Shown here: one piece after another, positions 1 through 8,985 of the stretch
How the letters are laid out: every line of letters begins with the position of its first letter
Numbering within the stretch: the first letter of the stretch is position 1
Source of the DNA: Brevibacillus brevis
GTDB taxonomy: Bacteria; Bacillota; Bacilli; Brevibacillales; Brevibacillaceae
Direction: 5' to 3'
Length of the DNA: 64,000 nucleotides
Assembly (NCBI RefSeq): GCF_031583145.1
Contig: NZ_CP134050.1
Coordinates: 779,739 to 843,738, forward strand
The notes under the pieces: model-generated
Seen by the model: only the letters and a program-made list of their open reading frames with translations
The model's database searches: none
What the model was told of the DNA's origin: nothing
Position numbers and translations under genes: made by a program

Positions 1-65
1 GGAAGGTCCATCCTGCTATCGTCATCGTAGCAGCAATGGTGTACGGGTTTATCTTCATAGGCTAA
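1..65 (+). CDS. C-terminus of a membrane protein (partial)
   Basis: Reading from base 3, an open frame ends in KVHPAIVIVAAMVYGFIFIG and a TAA stop at 63-65. The residues are almost all hydrophobic, so this looks like the last transmembrane helix of a transporter whose body lies before the window. The gamma-glutamyltransferase starts 30 bases later behind its own ribosome binding site, with no terminator between, so the two may be cotranscribed. The family cannot be told from 20 residues. Confidence 0.5.
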   Translation, partial: KVHPAIVIVAAMVYGFIFIG

Positions 66-95
66 TTTCTCACAGTTCTCAAGGAGGCTATCAAC

Positions 96-1706
96 ATGGT
101 ACATTTTGACGCGATGGATTACCCGTACGCATCCAGACGCACGACGACCTTTGCCCGAAATGGGATGGTCGCGACTTCTCAGCCGCTGGCGGCGCAGGCA
201 GGTCTGGATATTCTGAAAAGAGGCGGAAACGCCATTGATGCTGCGATCGCAACGGCAGCTTGTCTGACCGTCGTGGAACCGACGTCGAACGGCATCGGCG
301 GTGACGCGTTCGCATTGGTGTGGGTCAAAGACGAACTGCACGGATTGAATGCGAGCGGGCCGGCGCCGAAGAGCATTTCCATCGAAGCGGTGAAGGCGAA
401 GGGGCATGAAGAAATGCCGACCTACGGCTGGACGCCTGTCACTGTGCCGGGAGCGCCTGCTGCCTGGGCAGCCCTGTCCAAACGTTTCGGCAAATTGCCG
501 TTGACCGAAGTGCTGCAGCCCGCTATCGATTATGCGGAAAACGGCTATCCGCTGTCGCCGACACTGGCGCACTACTGGAAGCTGGCGTACAACAAGTTCT
601 CCAAGCTGTGCACAGGAGACGAATACGCTCATTGGTTCAAGACGTTTGCGCCTGAGGGGAAAGTCCCGCAGGTCGGCGACATCTGGAAGTCACCGGGGCA
701 TGCTGCGACGCTGCGCGAAATCGCCGAGACCAACGGGGAAAGCTTTTACCGGGGATCTCTGGCGGACAAAATCGATGCATTCTCCCACGAGTGCGGCGGC
801 TTCTTGACCAAAGAAGACCTGGCGGCATTCGAGCCGGAGTGGGTCAAACCGCTCAGCGTAAACTACCGCGGCTACGACGTATGGGAAATTCCGCCGAACG
901 GCCAGGGCATGATCGCCCTGATGGCGCTCAATATCCTCAAGGGCTTTGACTTTGGGGCCAAAGATACACCGGAGACGTACCACAAGCAAATCGAAGCCAT
1001 GAAGCTGGCATTTACCGACGGCTTGAAATACATCACCGAATCCGGGAAGATGAGCGTCACGGCCGAAGAGCTGCTCGCAGACGAATACGCGAACCAGCGC
1101 CGTGCCCTGATCGGAGAAGAGGCGCTCACACCGGAGCCGGGAAATCCGCGTTCCAGCGGTACCGTCTACCTGGCGACAGCCGATGGCGATGGCAACATGG
1201 TGTCGTTCATTCAGAGCAACTACATGGGCTTCGGCTCCGGCGTCGTCATCCCGGACACCGGTATCGCCATGCAGAACCGCGGCCACAACTTCTCGCTGGA
1301 TCCTGCTCACGACAACCGTCTGGAGCCGGGCAAGAGGACGTATCATACCATCATCCCGGGCTTCCTGACCAAGGACGGCAAGGCGGTTGGACCGTTCGGC
1401 GTGATGGGCGGATTCATGCAGCCGCAAGGGCATGTGCAGGTCGTCATGAACACGATCGACTTCCATCTTAATCCGCAGGCTTCGCTGGATGCACCGCGCT
1501 GGCAGTGGACGGAAGGCAAGACCGTCGAGCTCGAGCGCCACTTCCCCGAGCATTTGGCGATGGCATTGGAGCGCAAAGGCCACCAGATCAAATGGGCGCA
1601 GCTCGGCAATTACTTCGGCCGCGGCCAAATTATCTGGCGCGATGAAAATGGCGTGCTGAGCGGCGGTACGGACATGCGTGCCGACAGCTGCATCGCTGCG
1701 TGGTAA
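96..1706 (+). CDS. ggt: Gamma-glutamyltransferase family protein (YwrD-like, cytosolic)
   Basis: This Ntn-hydrolase transfers or hydrolyses gamma-glutamyl groups (glutathione, polyglutamate-type or related substrates). The 536 residues match the usual precursor length. The N-terminal block RGGNAIDAAIATA and the motif EPTSNGIGGDAF are family landmarks. The expected self-cleavage nucleophile is Thr356 in SSGTVYLATADGDGN, which aligns with the catalytic threonine of E. coli GGT; FGSGV follows as in the family. There is no signal peptide, unlike secreted GGTs, so it should act in the cytoplasm like B. subtilis YwrD. The start is ATG 96 behind AAGGAGGC. A strong terminator follows. The substrate is not known; a hydrophobic transporter end lies immediately upstream. 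Confidence 0.88.
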   Translation: MVHFDAMDYPYASRRTTTFARNGMVATSQPLAAQAGLDILKRGGNAIDAAIATAACLTVVEPTSNGIGGDAFALVWVKDELHGLNASGPAPKSISIEAVKAKGHEEMPTYGWTPVTVPGAPAAWAALSKRFGKLPLTEVLQPAIDYAENGYPLSPTLAHYWKLAYNKFSKLCTGDEYAHWFKTFAPEGKVPQVGDIWKSPGHAATLREIAETNGESFYRGSLADKIDAFSHECGGFLTKEDLAAFEPEWVKPLSVNYRGYDVWEIPPNGQGMIALMALNILKGFDFGAKDTPETYHKQIEAMKLAFTDGLKYITESGKMSVTAEELLADEYANQRRALIGEEALTPEPGNPRSSGTVYLATADGDGNMVSFIQSNYMGFGSGVVIPDTGIAMQNRGHNFSLDPAHDNRLEPGKRTYHTIIPGFLTKDGKAVGPFGVMGGFMQPQGHVQVVMNTIDFHLNPQASLDAPRWQWTEGKTVELERHFPEHLAMALERKGHQIKWAQLGNYFGRGQIIWRDENGVLSGGTDMRADSCIAAW

Positions 1707-1724
1707 AAAAATAAAGGGAACGCG

Positions 1725-1762
1725 AAGGTCGTATGGAACTTGGTTCTGTACGACCTTTTCAT
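1725..1762 (+). terminator. Rho-independent terminator after ggt
   Basis: A 9-bp stem, AAGGTCGTA (1725-1733) with TACGACCTT (1749-1757), is followed by a short T-rich run. It closes the ggt transcript. Confidence 0.7.
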
Positions 1763-1836
1763 TTGGAAAAATTCGGGATACTATTTTTTTAGATCGTCAA
1801 CCCGTTGTCATTTCAAACGCTGGGGAAGGAAAGGGG

Positions 1837-2037
1837 ATGGGAAATGTGAGCACGGGTCTGTACCTGTTCATTTTGGTGTTCAACATCGGTTTGTCTTTAC
1901 TGGTGCTTCCGCGATACAAAGAAAAGTGGGCAGCATTTAGAAATACCCCGATGGCAGGGAGGCTGATCGCGGCCGGATTCGCTGTCGTGGGGCTGTGGGT
2001 GTTCCTCCTGTATCAGACGTTTGTCATTTTCTTTTGA
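1837..2037 (+). CDS. Small two-helix membrane protein, unknown function
   Basis: This encodes 66 residues with two predicted membrane helices: roughly residues 7-23 (LYLFILVFNIGLSLLVL) and 42-64 (LIAAGFAVVGLWVFLLYQTF), joined by a basic cytoplasmic loop. I do not recognise the family. The frame is open further upstream into the ggt gene, but the only sensible ribosome binding site is GGAAGGAAAGGGG at 1824-1836. It serves ATG 1837 or, with better spacing, GTG 1846. The gene stands alone between two terminators, so it is probably a monocistronic unit. Confidence 0.6.
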   Translation: MGNVSTGLYLFILVFNIGLSLLVLPRYKEKWAAFRNTPMAGRLIAAGFAVVGLWVFLLYQTFVIFF

Positions 2038-2107
2038 GGCGTCATGCTTCGCTCACCAGTTGCAGGGCGCGTGGAACGCGGCCAAGAAAGGGGAACTTTT
2101 GCAGAAG

Positions 2108-2143
2108 AACCGTATGGAGAGCAGCCTCCATACGGTTTTTTTT
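2108..2143 (+). terminator. Strong rho-independent terminator
   Basis: A perfect 12-bp stem, AACCGTATGGAG (2108-2119) with CTCCATACGGTT (2126-2137), is followed by eight T in a row. Confidence 0.9.
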
Positions 2144-2205
2144 GTACAGAGAGGAATTTATAAAATCCCTATCCAGTATAAGGGCAACCGCAGCTCCGCC
2201 AAAAG
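2136..2205 (+). repeat. Dispersed direct repeat, copy 1 (left of the tad locus)
   Basis: The core GGCAACCGCAGCTCCGCC plus AAAAG (2183-2205) recurs at 15415-15437 with one mismatch in 23. The similarity extends left: both copies begin in a terminator T-tract and contain TACAGA-x-AG-x-AATT; this copy carries about 20 extra bases before the core. The two copies have the same orientation and bracket the whole Tad pilus locus. Confidence 0.6.
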
Positions 2206-2213
2206 GTTCATGC

Positions 2214-2246
2214 ACAAAAGCCCTCTGAATCAAACAGAGGGCCTTT
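2214..2246 (-). terminator. Terminator after the CDGSH gene
   Basis: An 8-bp stem, GCCCTCTG (2220-2227) with CAGAGGGC (2235-2242), is followed on the minus strand by CTTTTG. It sits just past the stop of the minus-strand CDGSH gene. Confidence 0.75.
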
Positions 2247-2258
2247 GCGGCTTTTGGT

Positions 2259-2453
2259 CTAGGAATTGGCTCTTACCACGCTTTCAAACTTACCTTTGTG
2301 CGCTCCGTTGCAGAAAGGTTTGTTCGAGGACAAACCACAGCGACAGAGATGTACCTGCGCTTTCGTCTCCATGGGATTCCCTTCGCCATCCAGCAGCTTG
2401 AACTCGCCCGTGACCAGCAGCGGGCCGTTATCCAAAACTTTAATGTCTGACAT
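2259..2453 (-). CDS. CDGSH-type iron-sulfur protein
   Basis: This 64-residue protein consists of one CDGSH domain. It carries the three-Cys, one-His cluster ligands Cys37, Cys39, Cys48 and His52 in CRCGLSSNKPFCNGAHKG, which bind a redox-active, acid-labile 2Fe-2S cluster. The namesake motif reads CNGAH: the Asp and Ser are replaced, which is tolerated in bacterial members. These proteins are thought to take part in electron or cluster transfer; no partner can be named here. The start is ATG 2453 behind GGAGGTGAAAGC. It is a single-gene unit with its own terminator, convergent with the gene on its left and divergent from the tad locus. Confidence 0.88.
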   Translation of the reverse strand: MSDIKVLDNGPLLVTGEFKLLDGEGNPMETKAQVHLCRCGLSSNKPFCNGAHKGKFESVVRANS

Positions 2454-2751
2454 GCTTTCACCTCCAGTTACTGGTTATTTTTGCACAACTCCACTTGCAG
2501 TAAACGGGACGTCAGAAGCAAGCCTGCTTCGTTTGGCCTGATCTCGCAGAATTCGACAGCTTTCAGGGGGGACTTTGTATGGGCGACGGAGACGCGAGAG
2601 AGGCTATACGTCCTGTGAAAAACGCGTATGAAGTGCGCAATGATGGATTTTTTTGAAAAAGGTCCCAAAAAAACCTGGGAATGCTGCAACAAAATTTACC
2701 ATATTCCCGTCTGTGATGGTGAAATTGTTCCAAAAGAAGGAAGGGGGGTAC

Positions 2752-3207
2752 ATGGTGCTATCTATGTATGTCGTCATTCCTATTCTGCTCGTCCTGGCTG
2801 TCGCTGTGTATACCGACCTACGACGCAGGCTCATCTACGATTGGCTGACGCTGCCGGGCATTGCGTATTTTCTCCTGTATCATGCGTTTGTGCATCCACA
2901 AGCGTGGGTGTCCTATGCTTTGGGAGTCGTCGTGCTGGGGGGGATCTCCCTGCTCATGGCGGTGATGAGCAAAGGACAGGTGGGCGGGGGAGATATCAAA
3001 CTGTTTGCGTTGGTTGGCGCGGCGCTGGGGTGGCAGGCCGGTCTGTTGATTGTAGGACTTACTTACCTGTTTGCAGGGATCGCGCTTGTACCGATGTGGA
3101 TTGCGTCCAAACTCACAGAGCGGGTGACTTTCGGACGAGAAATGCCCTTGGCCCCATTCATTGCAGGGGGAACGAGCATGTTGCTGGCAATGGTCTTCCT
3201 TTGGTGA
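2752..3207 (+). CDS. tadV: Prepilin peptidase, A24 family (TadV/CpaA-like)
   Basis: This is a membrane aspartic protease that removes the short leader of Flp-type prepilins and pseudopilins at the inner face of the membrane. The 151-residue protein is a stand-alone peptidase core without the methyltransferase domain, as in Tad systems. The catalytic aspartates are Asp22 (VYTDLRRR) and Asp81 in the GGGD motif (GQVGGGDIKLF). About five to six membrane helices are visible. ATG 2752 is chosen because AAGGAAGGGGGG lies just upstream; the frame is open back to 2653 without a good site. It opens the tad block. The roughly 300 bases before it (2454-2751) hold no gene or convincing promoter that I can support. 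Confidence 0.9.
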   Translation: MVLSMYVVIPILLVLAVAVYTDLRRRLIYDWLTLPGIAYFLLYHAFVHPQAWVSYALGVVVLGGISLLMAVMSKGQVGGGDIKLFALVGAALGWQAGLLIVGLTYLFAGIALVPMWIASKLTERVTFGREMPLAPFIAGGTSMLLAMVFLW

Positions 3208-3372
3208 GCGGAATGACTCACGGAATGAAGTCCTATTCGATCAGTAGGTATTTTTCCTTATTTTGTAAAAATTGGTGTTTTATCGACAGTATTTTACACG
3301 ATTCCATTTTGGGCTCCTGTAAAATTTTTGGGAGAAGACTCCTGATTTTGAACAAAGAGAGGATATTTTCTG

Positions 3373-4203
3373 ATGTTGGAATCCAAACGAAGAGCCATCA
3401 TTTTCCTTGTTTTATCTTTTTTGCTAGCAGCGCTGGCCGGTTTTCTGTTTTTGAAAAAGATCAAGGATATCAACGCCCAGCTGGGCGAGATGGTGGAGAT
3501 TTACGAAGCGAATGCCGATATTCCCTCCCGTGCTCTGATCCAGCCGGATCAGCTGACCGTGAGGAAGATACCGAAGAAGTACGCGGATGATTCCTACGTC
3601 ACCGACAAGCTGAGCTTGAAAAACCAGGTAACCATCGTTCCCTTATCCAAAGGGGACATCATTACGAAAAATATCCTCAAGCCGGCCAATATCGTCCGGG
3701 ACCAAAACAATCGGCTGGTCACCGTGTTCGCCTCGGGGAATATCGTCTTTGACCAGGAGCTGGAGGCGCTTGACCGCGTAGACATCATCGTCTCCCATAC
3801 GGTAGGCGGACAGCCGGTTACGGAAGTATTCATGAAGGACGTACCTGTGGCGATGGTGGCCAAGTCGGAAAACAAGTTTAAGGGAGTCGCTCTGGAATTG
3901 CCGTTTCAGGAAGTGCCCAAGTTCATCCACCAGCAGCATTACGCGGAAGTCATCCGCATTTTGAAAGCCAATGTCGGGAAAGGGGAGCTGGGGATCCCTG
4001 ATCCGTTCTCCAAGTCAGGGACGGAGCAAAAGGAAGCAATGCCCGCCGACAAGCCTACAGCGGAAACAAAGCAGGTCGCACCGCCGGCCGGACAGACACC
4101 GCCAGCCGGGCAAAATCCGCCTGCAGTGCAAAAGCCTCCTGCAGCGCCGCCCCCGGCGGGGCAGACGCAACACACTACGCAGACACCAAAAACCGGGGGA
4201 TAA
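3373..4203 (+). CDS. cpaB: Flp pilus assembly protein CpaB/RcpC (SAF domain)
   Basis: This is an envelope subunit of the Tad pilus machine. An N-terminal membrane anchor (residues ~8-27) is followed by an SAF domain (~43-110, from VEIYEANADIPSRALIQPDQL) and a CpaB/RcpC-type second domain with LDRVDIIVSH. The last ~65 residues are a low-complexity Pro/Gln/Ala tail with repeated PPAGQ and PPA units, probably exposed in the wall. In Gram-negatives CpaB supports the secretin; no secretin gene exists here, so its role must be adapted to a monoderm wall. TadZ/CpaE starts three bases after its stop, so translation is probably coupled. Confidence 0.88.
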   Translation: MLESKRRAIIFLVLSFLLAALAGFLFLKKIKDINAQLGEMVEIYEANADIPSRALIQPDQLTVRKIPKKYADDSYVTDKLSLKNQVTIVPLSKGDIITKNILKPANIVRDQNNRLVTVFASGNIVFDQELEALDRVDIIVSHTVGGQPVTEVFMKDVPVAMVAKSENKFKGVALELPFQEVPKFIHQQHYAEVIRILKANVGKGELGIPDPFSKSGTEQKEAMPADKPTAETKQVAPPAGQTPPAGQNPPAVQKPPAAPPPAGQTQHTTQTPKTGG

Positions 4204-4206
4204 GTC

Positions 4207-5364
4207 ATGAACAAAGATCTGAAAATTCTCGTCGTCGCGGATTACGAGTCGGTCAAGGAAATGCTGCGAGAGTTGCTCGCCGCTTACGAACAAGTGCAAT
4301 ATACGACCTCGATAGAAGTGAAAAAGGAAATTGACCGGATCGGTCCCGACGTCGTGCTGCTCGTCCAGCCGGAAGATGGAGCGGGTGTCGAGCTGGTCCA
4401 GTACATACAAGGCGAGCTGCCAGAGGGAATCGTCATTTTTCTTACGGAGAAGCAGGATTTCATCTTGCTGCGGGATGTCGTCCGCGCAGGCGCTGTGGAA
4501 TACATCGTGATGCCGGATGAGCTCAATCTGCTTACAGACCGTCTGGAGAAAATCTCTGAGCTGGCGCAGATTCAGCAGCGGAAGAGCGGTACGGACGCAT
4601 CCGGAAAAGCGTTCGTCCGTGGGCGCGGAAAGATTATTTCCTTTTACAGCGGAAAGGGCGGAAGCGGCTGCACCCAGCTGGCGACAGGATATGCCCAGGC
4701 GTTGAAGCTGGAATCTACGGCGAGCGTCCTCTTGATCGACCTCAACCTGCAGTACGGCGGGGTCGAAACCTTTCTCTCCTTTGACAGCAACCGCACGCTT
4801 GGCGATTTGATCCCTGTCATGAACGAGATCAACGAATTCCATATCCGCAACGTCGCGCAGAGAGAGAACCACTCCAAGCTGGAGGTGCTCGTCAGCCCGC
4901 GCGATGCCGAGACGGCGGAAAATATGTCGGAGGCTTTCGTCACCAGACTGATTCGCGCCAGCCGCCGCAGCTACGACTTCGTCATCATCGACTTGCCTTC
5001 CCATATGAACGAGCTGACGTACGCAGCACTGTCGGAATCGGACCTGATCTACTATGTGATGAACCTGGATACGCCATCCGTGCAAATTTACAGGCTGGTA
5101 GATGACCTGTTTCGCCGCCTGCGGATCGATACGGCAGGCAGGCTGGAGGTGGTCGTCAATCAGGTCGGACGTGACAACGAGCTGCTCGTATCCGATCTCA
5201 AAGGGTTGATCAACGTTCCGATCACCGCCGAGATCAGCCGCGACCATCAAGGGGTGCAGGCAGCTGTGAACCAGGGCAAGCCGCTGCAAAAAGAGGCGAA
5301 CGAGAAAAAGCTCTCGTCGGCCGCCAAAGACATTCGCAAATGGGTACTCAACAAACTGTCATAG
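4207..5364 (+). CDS. cpaE: Tad pilus localisation ATPase TadZ/CpaE
   Basis: This is a MinD/ParA-like ATPase with an N-terminal receiver-like domain (residues ~5-120), as in CpaE/TadZ, which places the pilus machine at its cell site. The deviant P-loop reads K150-GGSGC-T156: the signature Lys150 is present, but the usual GKT lysine is replaced by Cys155. Related TadZ/CpaE proteins also deviate here, so ATP turnover may be weak or absent. Further ATPase-like segments are VLLIDLNLQYGG and FVIIDLPSHM. The receiver-like domain starts ILVVADYES and keeps few of the acidic phosphoacceptor-pocket residues, so it is probably not phosphorylated. The gene sits between cpaB and tadA with short spacers. 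Confidence 0.9.
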   Translation: MNKDLKILVVADYESVKEMLRELLAAYEQVQYTTSIEVKKEIDRIGPDVVLLVQPEDGAGVELVQYIQGELPEGIVIFLTEKQDFILLRDVVRAGAVEYIVMPDELNLLTDRLEKISELAQIQQRKSGTDASGKAFVRGRGKIISFYSGKGGSGCTQLATGYAQALKLESTASVLLIDLNLQYGGVETFLSFDSNRTLGDLIPVMNEINEFHIRNVAQRENHSKLEVLVSPRDAETAENMSEAFVTRLIRASRRSYDFVIIDLPSHMNELTYAALSESDLIYYVMNLDTPSVQIYRLVDDLFRRLRIDTAGRLEVVVNQVGRDNELLVSDLKGLINVPITAEISRDHQGVQAAVNQGKPLQKEANEKKLSSAAKDIRKWVLNKLS

Positions 5365-5378
5365 AGGGTGGGAGTTAG

Positions 5379-6764
5379 ATGGCGTTATTTCGACGCAAGC
5401 AAGAACAGACCACGCCTGGCGAAGAAGCTCCCCGGACGCTTGCCGCCTCGCTTGCGGCTCCTTCCTACAATCCGTACATCGACGAGCTGGCTGAGCATTA
5501 CAAAACCCGTCTTCTGCGGGAAACGAATCTCGAGCGTCTGACCAGCCTGAATCCTCAGGAGATGCGGCTTGCCATCGAGCGGATGGTTTCCCAGTACATG
5601 TCGGAAGAAAAGGTCGTCATTCCCCGGGGCGAAAAGGAATTGCTCCTGACACGTCTGATCAATGAATCGGTCGGGCTGGGGCCGTTGGAGCCGCTGCTCG
5701 CCGATCCGGAGATCACCGAGATCTCCATCAACGGCCACAATCTCGTCTACATCGAAAAGCGCGGGAGACTGGAATTGACCGATCTGAAGTTTCGCGACGA
5801 GGAACATCTGCGCCACATCGTCGATCGAATCGTGGCTCCACTCGGCAGACGCATCGACGAGAGCTCGCCGATGGTCGATGCGCGATTGAAGGACGGAAGC
5901 CGCGTGAACGCGGTCATTCCGCCGATCAGCCTGAACGGCACACTGGTTTCGATCCGGAAATTCCGCAAAGAGCCGTATCTGATGGCAGACCTGATGCAAT
6001 TCGACTCGTTCAACGAGCCCATGTCGCAGTTTTTGCAGGCTGTCGTCGAGGCGAAAATGAACGTGCTGATCTCCGGCGGTACCGGCAGCGGAAAAACGAC
6101 GCTCCTGAATGCGGTAGCCAGAGCCATCCCGCACTACGAGCGGGTCATTACCATCGAGGATTCGGCGGAGCTAAAGCTGGCGCATCCCAACTGCGTCGGT
6201 ATGGAGGCGCGTCCGCCCAACATGGAGGGAAAAGGAGAAGTCACGATTCGCCAGCTCGTGCGAAATTCCCTCAGGATGAGGCCGGACCGGATCATCGTCG
6301 GGGAGGTGCGCGGAGCCGAAGCGTTTGACATGCTGCAAGCGATGAATACGGGGCATGAAGGCTCGCTTACCACCGTCCACGCCAACTCGCCTCATGACGC
6401 ATTCAACCGCCTGGAAGGGATGGTCGTCATGGCGGGGATGGATTTGCCGTCGTCCATCGTGCGCGAGTACATCGTCAGCGCGCTCGATATCATCGTACAG
6501 GTCACACGCCTCTCGGACGGAACGAGAAAAATCGTGTCGATCTCGGAAGTGGCGAAATCGGATGACAAACGGATCGAGGTGCAAGAGATTTTTCGCTTCA
6601 AACGAACCGGGATCGGCAGCAAAGGGGAGGTGCTCGGTTACTTTACGCCGACGGGCATCGTTCCGAAATGTTTGGAGCGGATCGAAATTTCCGGCATTCA
6701 GCTGGATACGTCCATTTTCCGGACGGAGGGAGGGATGATACGTGACCATAGCTATTCTTATTAG
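5379..6764 (+). CDS. tadA: Tad secretion ATPase TadA/CpaF
   Basis: This is the hexameric secretion ATPase that powers assembly of the Flp pilus at the cytoplasmic face. The 461 residues are typical for CpaF. The Walker A motif is GTGSGKTT at residues 234-241. The Walker B/aspartate region is [15 protein letters not shown], followed by [16 protein letters not shown] with the His-box histidine. The N-terminal region (~60-210) contains the TadA-type [10 protein letters not shown] and SSPMVDARL segments. The start is ATG 5379 behind GGGTGGGAG. Its last 23 bases overlap the GTG start of tadB, so the two are translationally coupled. Confidence 0.95.
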   Translation: MALFRRKQEQTTPGEEAPRTLAASLAAPSYNPYIDELAEHYKTRLLRETNLERLTSLNPQEMRLAIERMVSQYMSEEKVVIPRGEKELLLTRLINESVGLGPLEPLLADPEITEISINGHNLVYIEKRGRLELTDLKFRDEEHLRHIVDRIVAPLGRRIDESSPMVDARLKDGSRVNAVIPPISLNGTLVSIRKFRKEPYLMADLMQFDSFNEPMSQFLQAVVEAKMNVLISGGTGSGKTTLLNAVARAIPHYERVITIEDSAELKLAHPNCVGMEARPPNMEGKGEVTIRQLVRNSLRMRPDRIIVGEVRGAEAFDMLQAMNTGHEGSLTTVHANSPHDAFNRLEGMVVMAGMDLPSSIVREYIVSALDIIVQVTRLSDGTRKIVSISEVAKSDDKRIEVQEIFRFKRTGIGSKGEVLGYFTPTGIVPKCLERIEISGIQLDTSIFRTEGGMIRDHSYSY

Positions 6765-7668
6765 TATCGCTGTCCTGTTTGGCTTTTGGGGCTTGTACGA
6801 GTACATGGGCTACCGGATGAAGAAAACCGAATGGAAAAAGCGGGCGGAAGAGTGGTACGAGGTCAAAACCAAGCGAAAAAGCTTCATCGTCGTGTGGGGC
6901 GACAAATTTGACCAGCTGCCCATGGCCAAAGAAGTGCGTCAAAGGCTGAGAAAGGCGAACATTCCCCTGACCCCGTCCGAACTGTACGCGGGAATGGCGG
7001 TGGGGGCCGCTCTGATCGCCTTTTTCCTGAACAATGTCGTCGCCATCCCGTCGCCGTACAATATCATCGCTGGTGTGTCCCTGATGTACATCATCCAGAA
7101 ATTCGTGTTTTTTACGAGGCGCAACAAATATTTGGACAGATTAAACGATCAGCTCTCAGAGGTGTGCCGACTGCTGGCGAACTCGCTGCGCGCCGGCCTG
7201 ACTTTGACGCAAGGCATCGCCATCGTAGCCAAGGAGCTGAATGCGCCAGCGGGAGAAGAGTTCAAGCGCATGTCCCGCGAGCTGCAGCTTGGCGTCAGCT
7301 TTGACCGTGCCCTGCAGGAGATGGAAAAGCGGATTCCCACACGCGACTTCCGGATTTTTTCGGCTACTCTCCTCATTCAGCGCCGGGCGGGGGGAAACCT
7401 CAGCGAGGTGCTGCAGGAGATGGCGGAGACGATGGAGGAGCGCCGCATCGTCTCCCAGGAAATCAAAACGATGACAGCCGAGCAGCGGTACGTTTCGTAT
7501 CTGGTGCCGATCATGCCGGTGATCCTGGTGCTGATGATGAACATGATCAACCGGGGGTTTATCGACCCGCTCTTTACGCCGGCCGGCCTGATCATTCTCG
7601 GGTTGTTTATTGCAGGCACGCTATTGTCCTATATCCTCGTGAAAAAAGTGACCAACATAAAGGTGTGA
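6742..7668 (+). CDS. tadB: Tad platform protein TadB (T2SF domain)
   Basis: This inner-membrane platform protein works with TadC to couple the TadA motor to pilin extrusion. There is an N-terminal helix (residues ~2-20), two middle helices around 80-115, a cytoplasmic T2SF/GspF domain (~140-265, with LSEVCRLLANSLRAGLTLTQG) and C-terminal helices from ~255. The start is GTG 6742 behind GGGAGGGATG and lies inside the tadA 3' end. The product should pair with the TadC homologue encoded four bases downstream. Confidence 0.92.
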   Translation: MTIAILISIAVLFGFWGLYEYMGYRMKKTEWKKRAEEWYEVKTKRKSFIVVWGDKFDQLPMAKEVRQRLRKANIPLTPSELYAGMAVGAALIAFFLNNVVAIPSPYNIIAGVSLMYIIQKFVFFTRRNKYLDRLNDQLSEVCRLLANSLRAGLTLTQGIAIVAKELNAPAGEEFKRMSRELQLGVSFDRALQEMEKRIPTRDFRIFSATLLIQRRAGGNLSEVLQEMAETMEERRIVSQEIKTMTAEQRYVSYLVPIMPVILVLMMNMINRGFIDPLFTPAGLIILGLFIAGTLLSYILVKKVTNIKV

Positions 7669-7672
7669 TGGC

Positions 7673-8608
7673 ATGGATGCCCTGATTCTCACATGTCTGT
7701 TTCTGTTCTTGTTGTTCTTTTCCATTTTCTTAAAAGAGTGGTATTTGTACTCCAGCGAAAAGCGCAAGCTGATCGATCATATGTACGATGTGACCGGCTA
7801 CAGGTCCTACGATGTGCGGAAGCCGGAAACAGCCTCGGAGCGGGTGCTGAAACGGCTACTGCGCTACGGAGACGATTATTCAGCTTTAGGTCAGCGTCTC
7901 AACTTTTTCAGCGAATCGCACGAGGTCGAAGACTGGCTGTTGAAGGCGGGGCGCCCGCTTGATTTGACTGTCGCCCGGTTTCAGGGAGTCAAGATCGTCC
8001 TGTCCCTGCTGGGGGTTATCGCGGGTTCCGTATTTTTTGTTCTGAGCCTGCCCTTTTCGCAATTCGGCATCATTCTCTGGCCGCTCGTCGGGTACTTTCT
8101 CCCGATCCTCTGGCTGAAAAGGAAGGCGCGAGAGAGACAGCAGCAAATCCGCTATGACTTGCCGGAATTTCTCGACACCGTCAGTGTCACGCTGCAGGCA
8201 GGGGTCAGTCTCGACCATGCGCTGCGCGAGGTGATCCGTTTCTTTAGTGGACCGATCCGGGAAGAATTTTCTCGCTTCAATCAGGAGATCGATCTCGGGG
8301 TGCCTCGTGAAAAAGCATACGAGCACTTGCTGCGGCGCAATGACAACCCGGAGTTTCAGATGCTGATCAAATCCCTGATTCAGGGCATGCGGCTGGGGGT
8401 CCCCATTTCCGTCACCTTTAAAGTGCAGGCGGAAAACATGCGGCGGATGCGCAAGGAGCTGGTCAAGGAAAAAGCGGCCAAGGCATCGCCAAAAGTGACC
8501 CTGATCACGACGCTGGTAGTCGCACCTACAGCCATGCTGATGATTGGCGGGCTTATGGTGTTAAACATTTTAAAAGACACAGAAAAGTTTACAGGCATTT
8601 TAAAGTAG
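7673..8608 (+). CDS. tadC: Tad platform protein TadC (T2SF domain)
   Basis: This is the second platform protein, 311 residues. It has an N-terminal helix (residues ~3-22), two helices near 105-150, a T2SF domain (~165-290, with LPEFLDTVSVTLQAGVSLDHAL) and a C-terminal helix (VVAPTAMLMIGGLMVLNIL). Architecture and position next to tadB identify it. The start is ATG 7673 behind AAGGTGTG, four bases after the tadB stop. The 113-base spacer to the pilin gene contains AGGAGGTGAT followed by a 13-codon frame, but no terminator. Confidence 0.92.
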   Translation: MDALILTCLFLFLLFFSIFLKEWYLYSSEKRKLIDHMYDVTGYRSYDVRKPETASERVLKRLLRYGDDYSALGQRLNFFSESHEVEDWLLKAGRPLDLTVARFQGVKIVLSLLGVIAGSVFFVLSLPFSQFGIILWPLVGYFLPILWLKRKARERQQQIRYDLPEFLDTVSVTLQAGVSLDHALREVIRFFSGPIREEFSRFNQEIDLGVPREKAYEHLLRRNDNPEFQMLIKSLIQGMRLGVPISVTFKVQAENMRRMRKELVKEKAAKASPKVTLITTLVVAPTAMLMIGGLMVLNILKDTEKFTGILK

Positions 8609-8721
8609 GATCCGTTCCTTGGGCTTTGCTAGGAGGTGATGCTGCACACAGTCGAGCATGAATGCAACGTGCAGTTCTGATGAAGCATTTCAAAAATATG
8701 GCTTTGGAGGAGTAGATTCGT

Positions 8722-8946
8722 ATGAAAAATTGGATGAAAAAAGTGACTGGTACATTTTTTAGACCGCTGCGCAATCAAAAGGGTGCGCAATCCATTGAGT
8801 GGATTGCTTTGGCCGCTGTCGTTCTGGCGGTTTTGGGAGCCGTCGCCACCTATTTTGGCGACGATGAAGACAAAGTAGGGAAAGCTGTATCCGGCACCCT
8901 CTCCGATGTCATTGAACACGTTGGCGACAAAATTACTGGAGACTAA
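8722..8946 (+). CDS. flp: Flp-type major pilin precursor
   Basis: This 74-residue prepilin has a basic leader of 21 residues ending RNQKG. The processing site is G21/A22, with Glu26 at position +5 of the mature protein (AQSIE), as type IV prepilin peptidases require. The hydrophobic assembly helix is WIALAAVVLAVLGAVATYF. The mature pilin would be about 53 residues with an acidic, soluble C-terminus, typical of Flp pilins. It is the only pilin gene in the locus. The start is ATG 8722 behind GGAGGAG. A stem-loop without a T-tract follows and may stabilise or partly terminate the pilin message. Confidence 0.9.
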   Translation: MKNWMKKVTGTFFRPLRNQKGAQSIEWIALAAVVLAVLGAVATYFGDDEDKVGKAVSGTLSDVIEHVGDKITGD

Positions 8947-8985
8947 TCATGTTCATGCTCTCTTGCCATTCGATTCGTACTTGCA

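Noticed and set aside
3208..3372. A sigma-D or sigma-A promoter before cpaB
   Set aside because: AT-rich sequence offers several poor -35/-10 pairs, but none with acceptable spacing and match; the tad start site cannot be placed by eye.
2628..3590. A 320-codon frame on the plus strand overlapping the prepilin peptidase and cpaB
   Set aside because: It is out of frame with both real genes, which have family motifs and binding sites. It reads as frameshifted low-quality peptide.
8639..8680. A 13-codon frame directly after AGGAGGTGAT between tadC and flp, a possible leader peptide
   Set aside because: The ATG is only about three bases from the AGGAGG core, too close for efficient initiation, and no attenuator hairpin follows. 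The site may be a relic; too little to call a gene.
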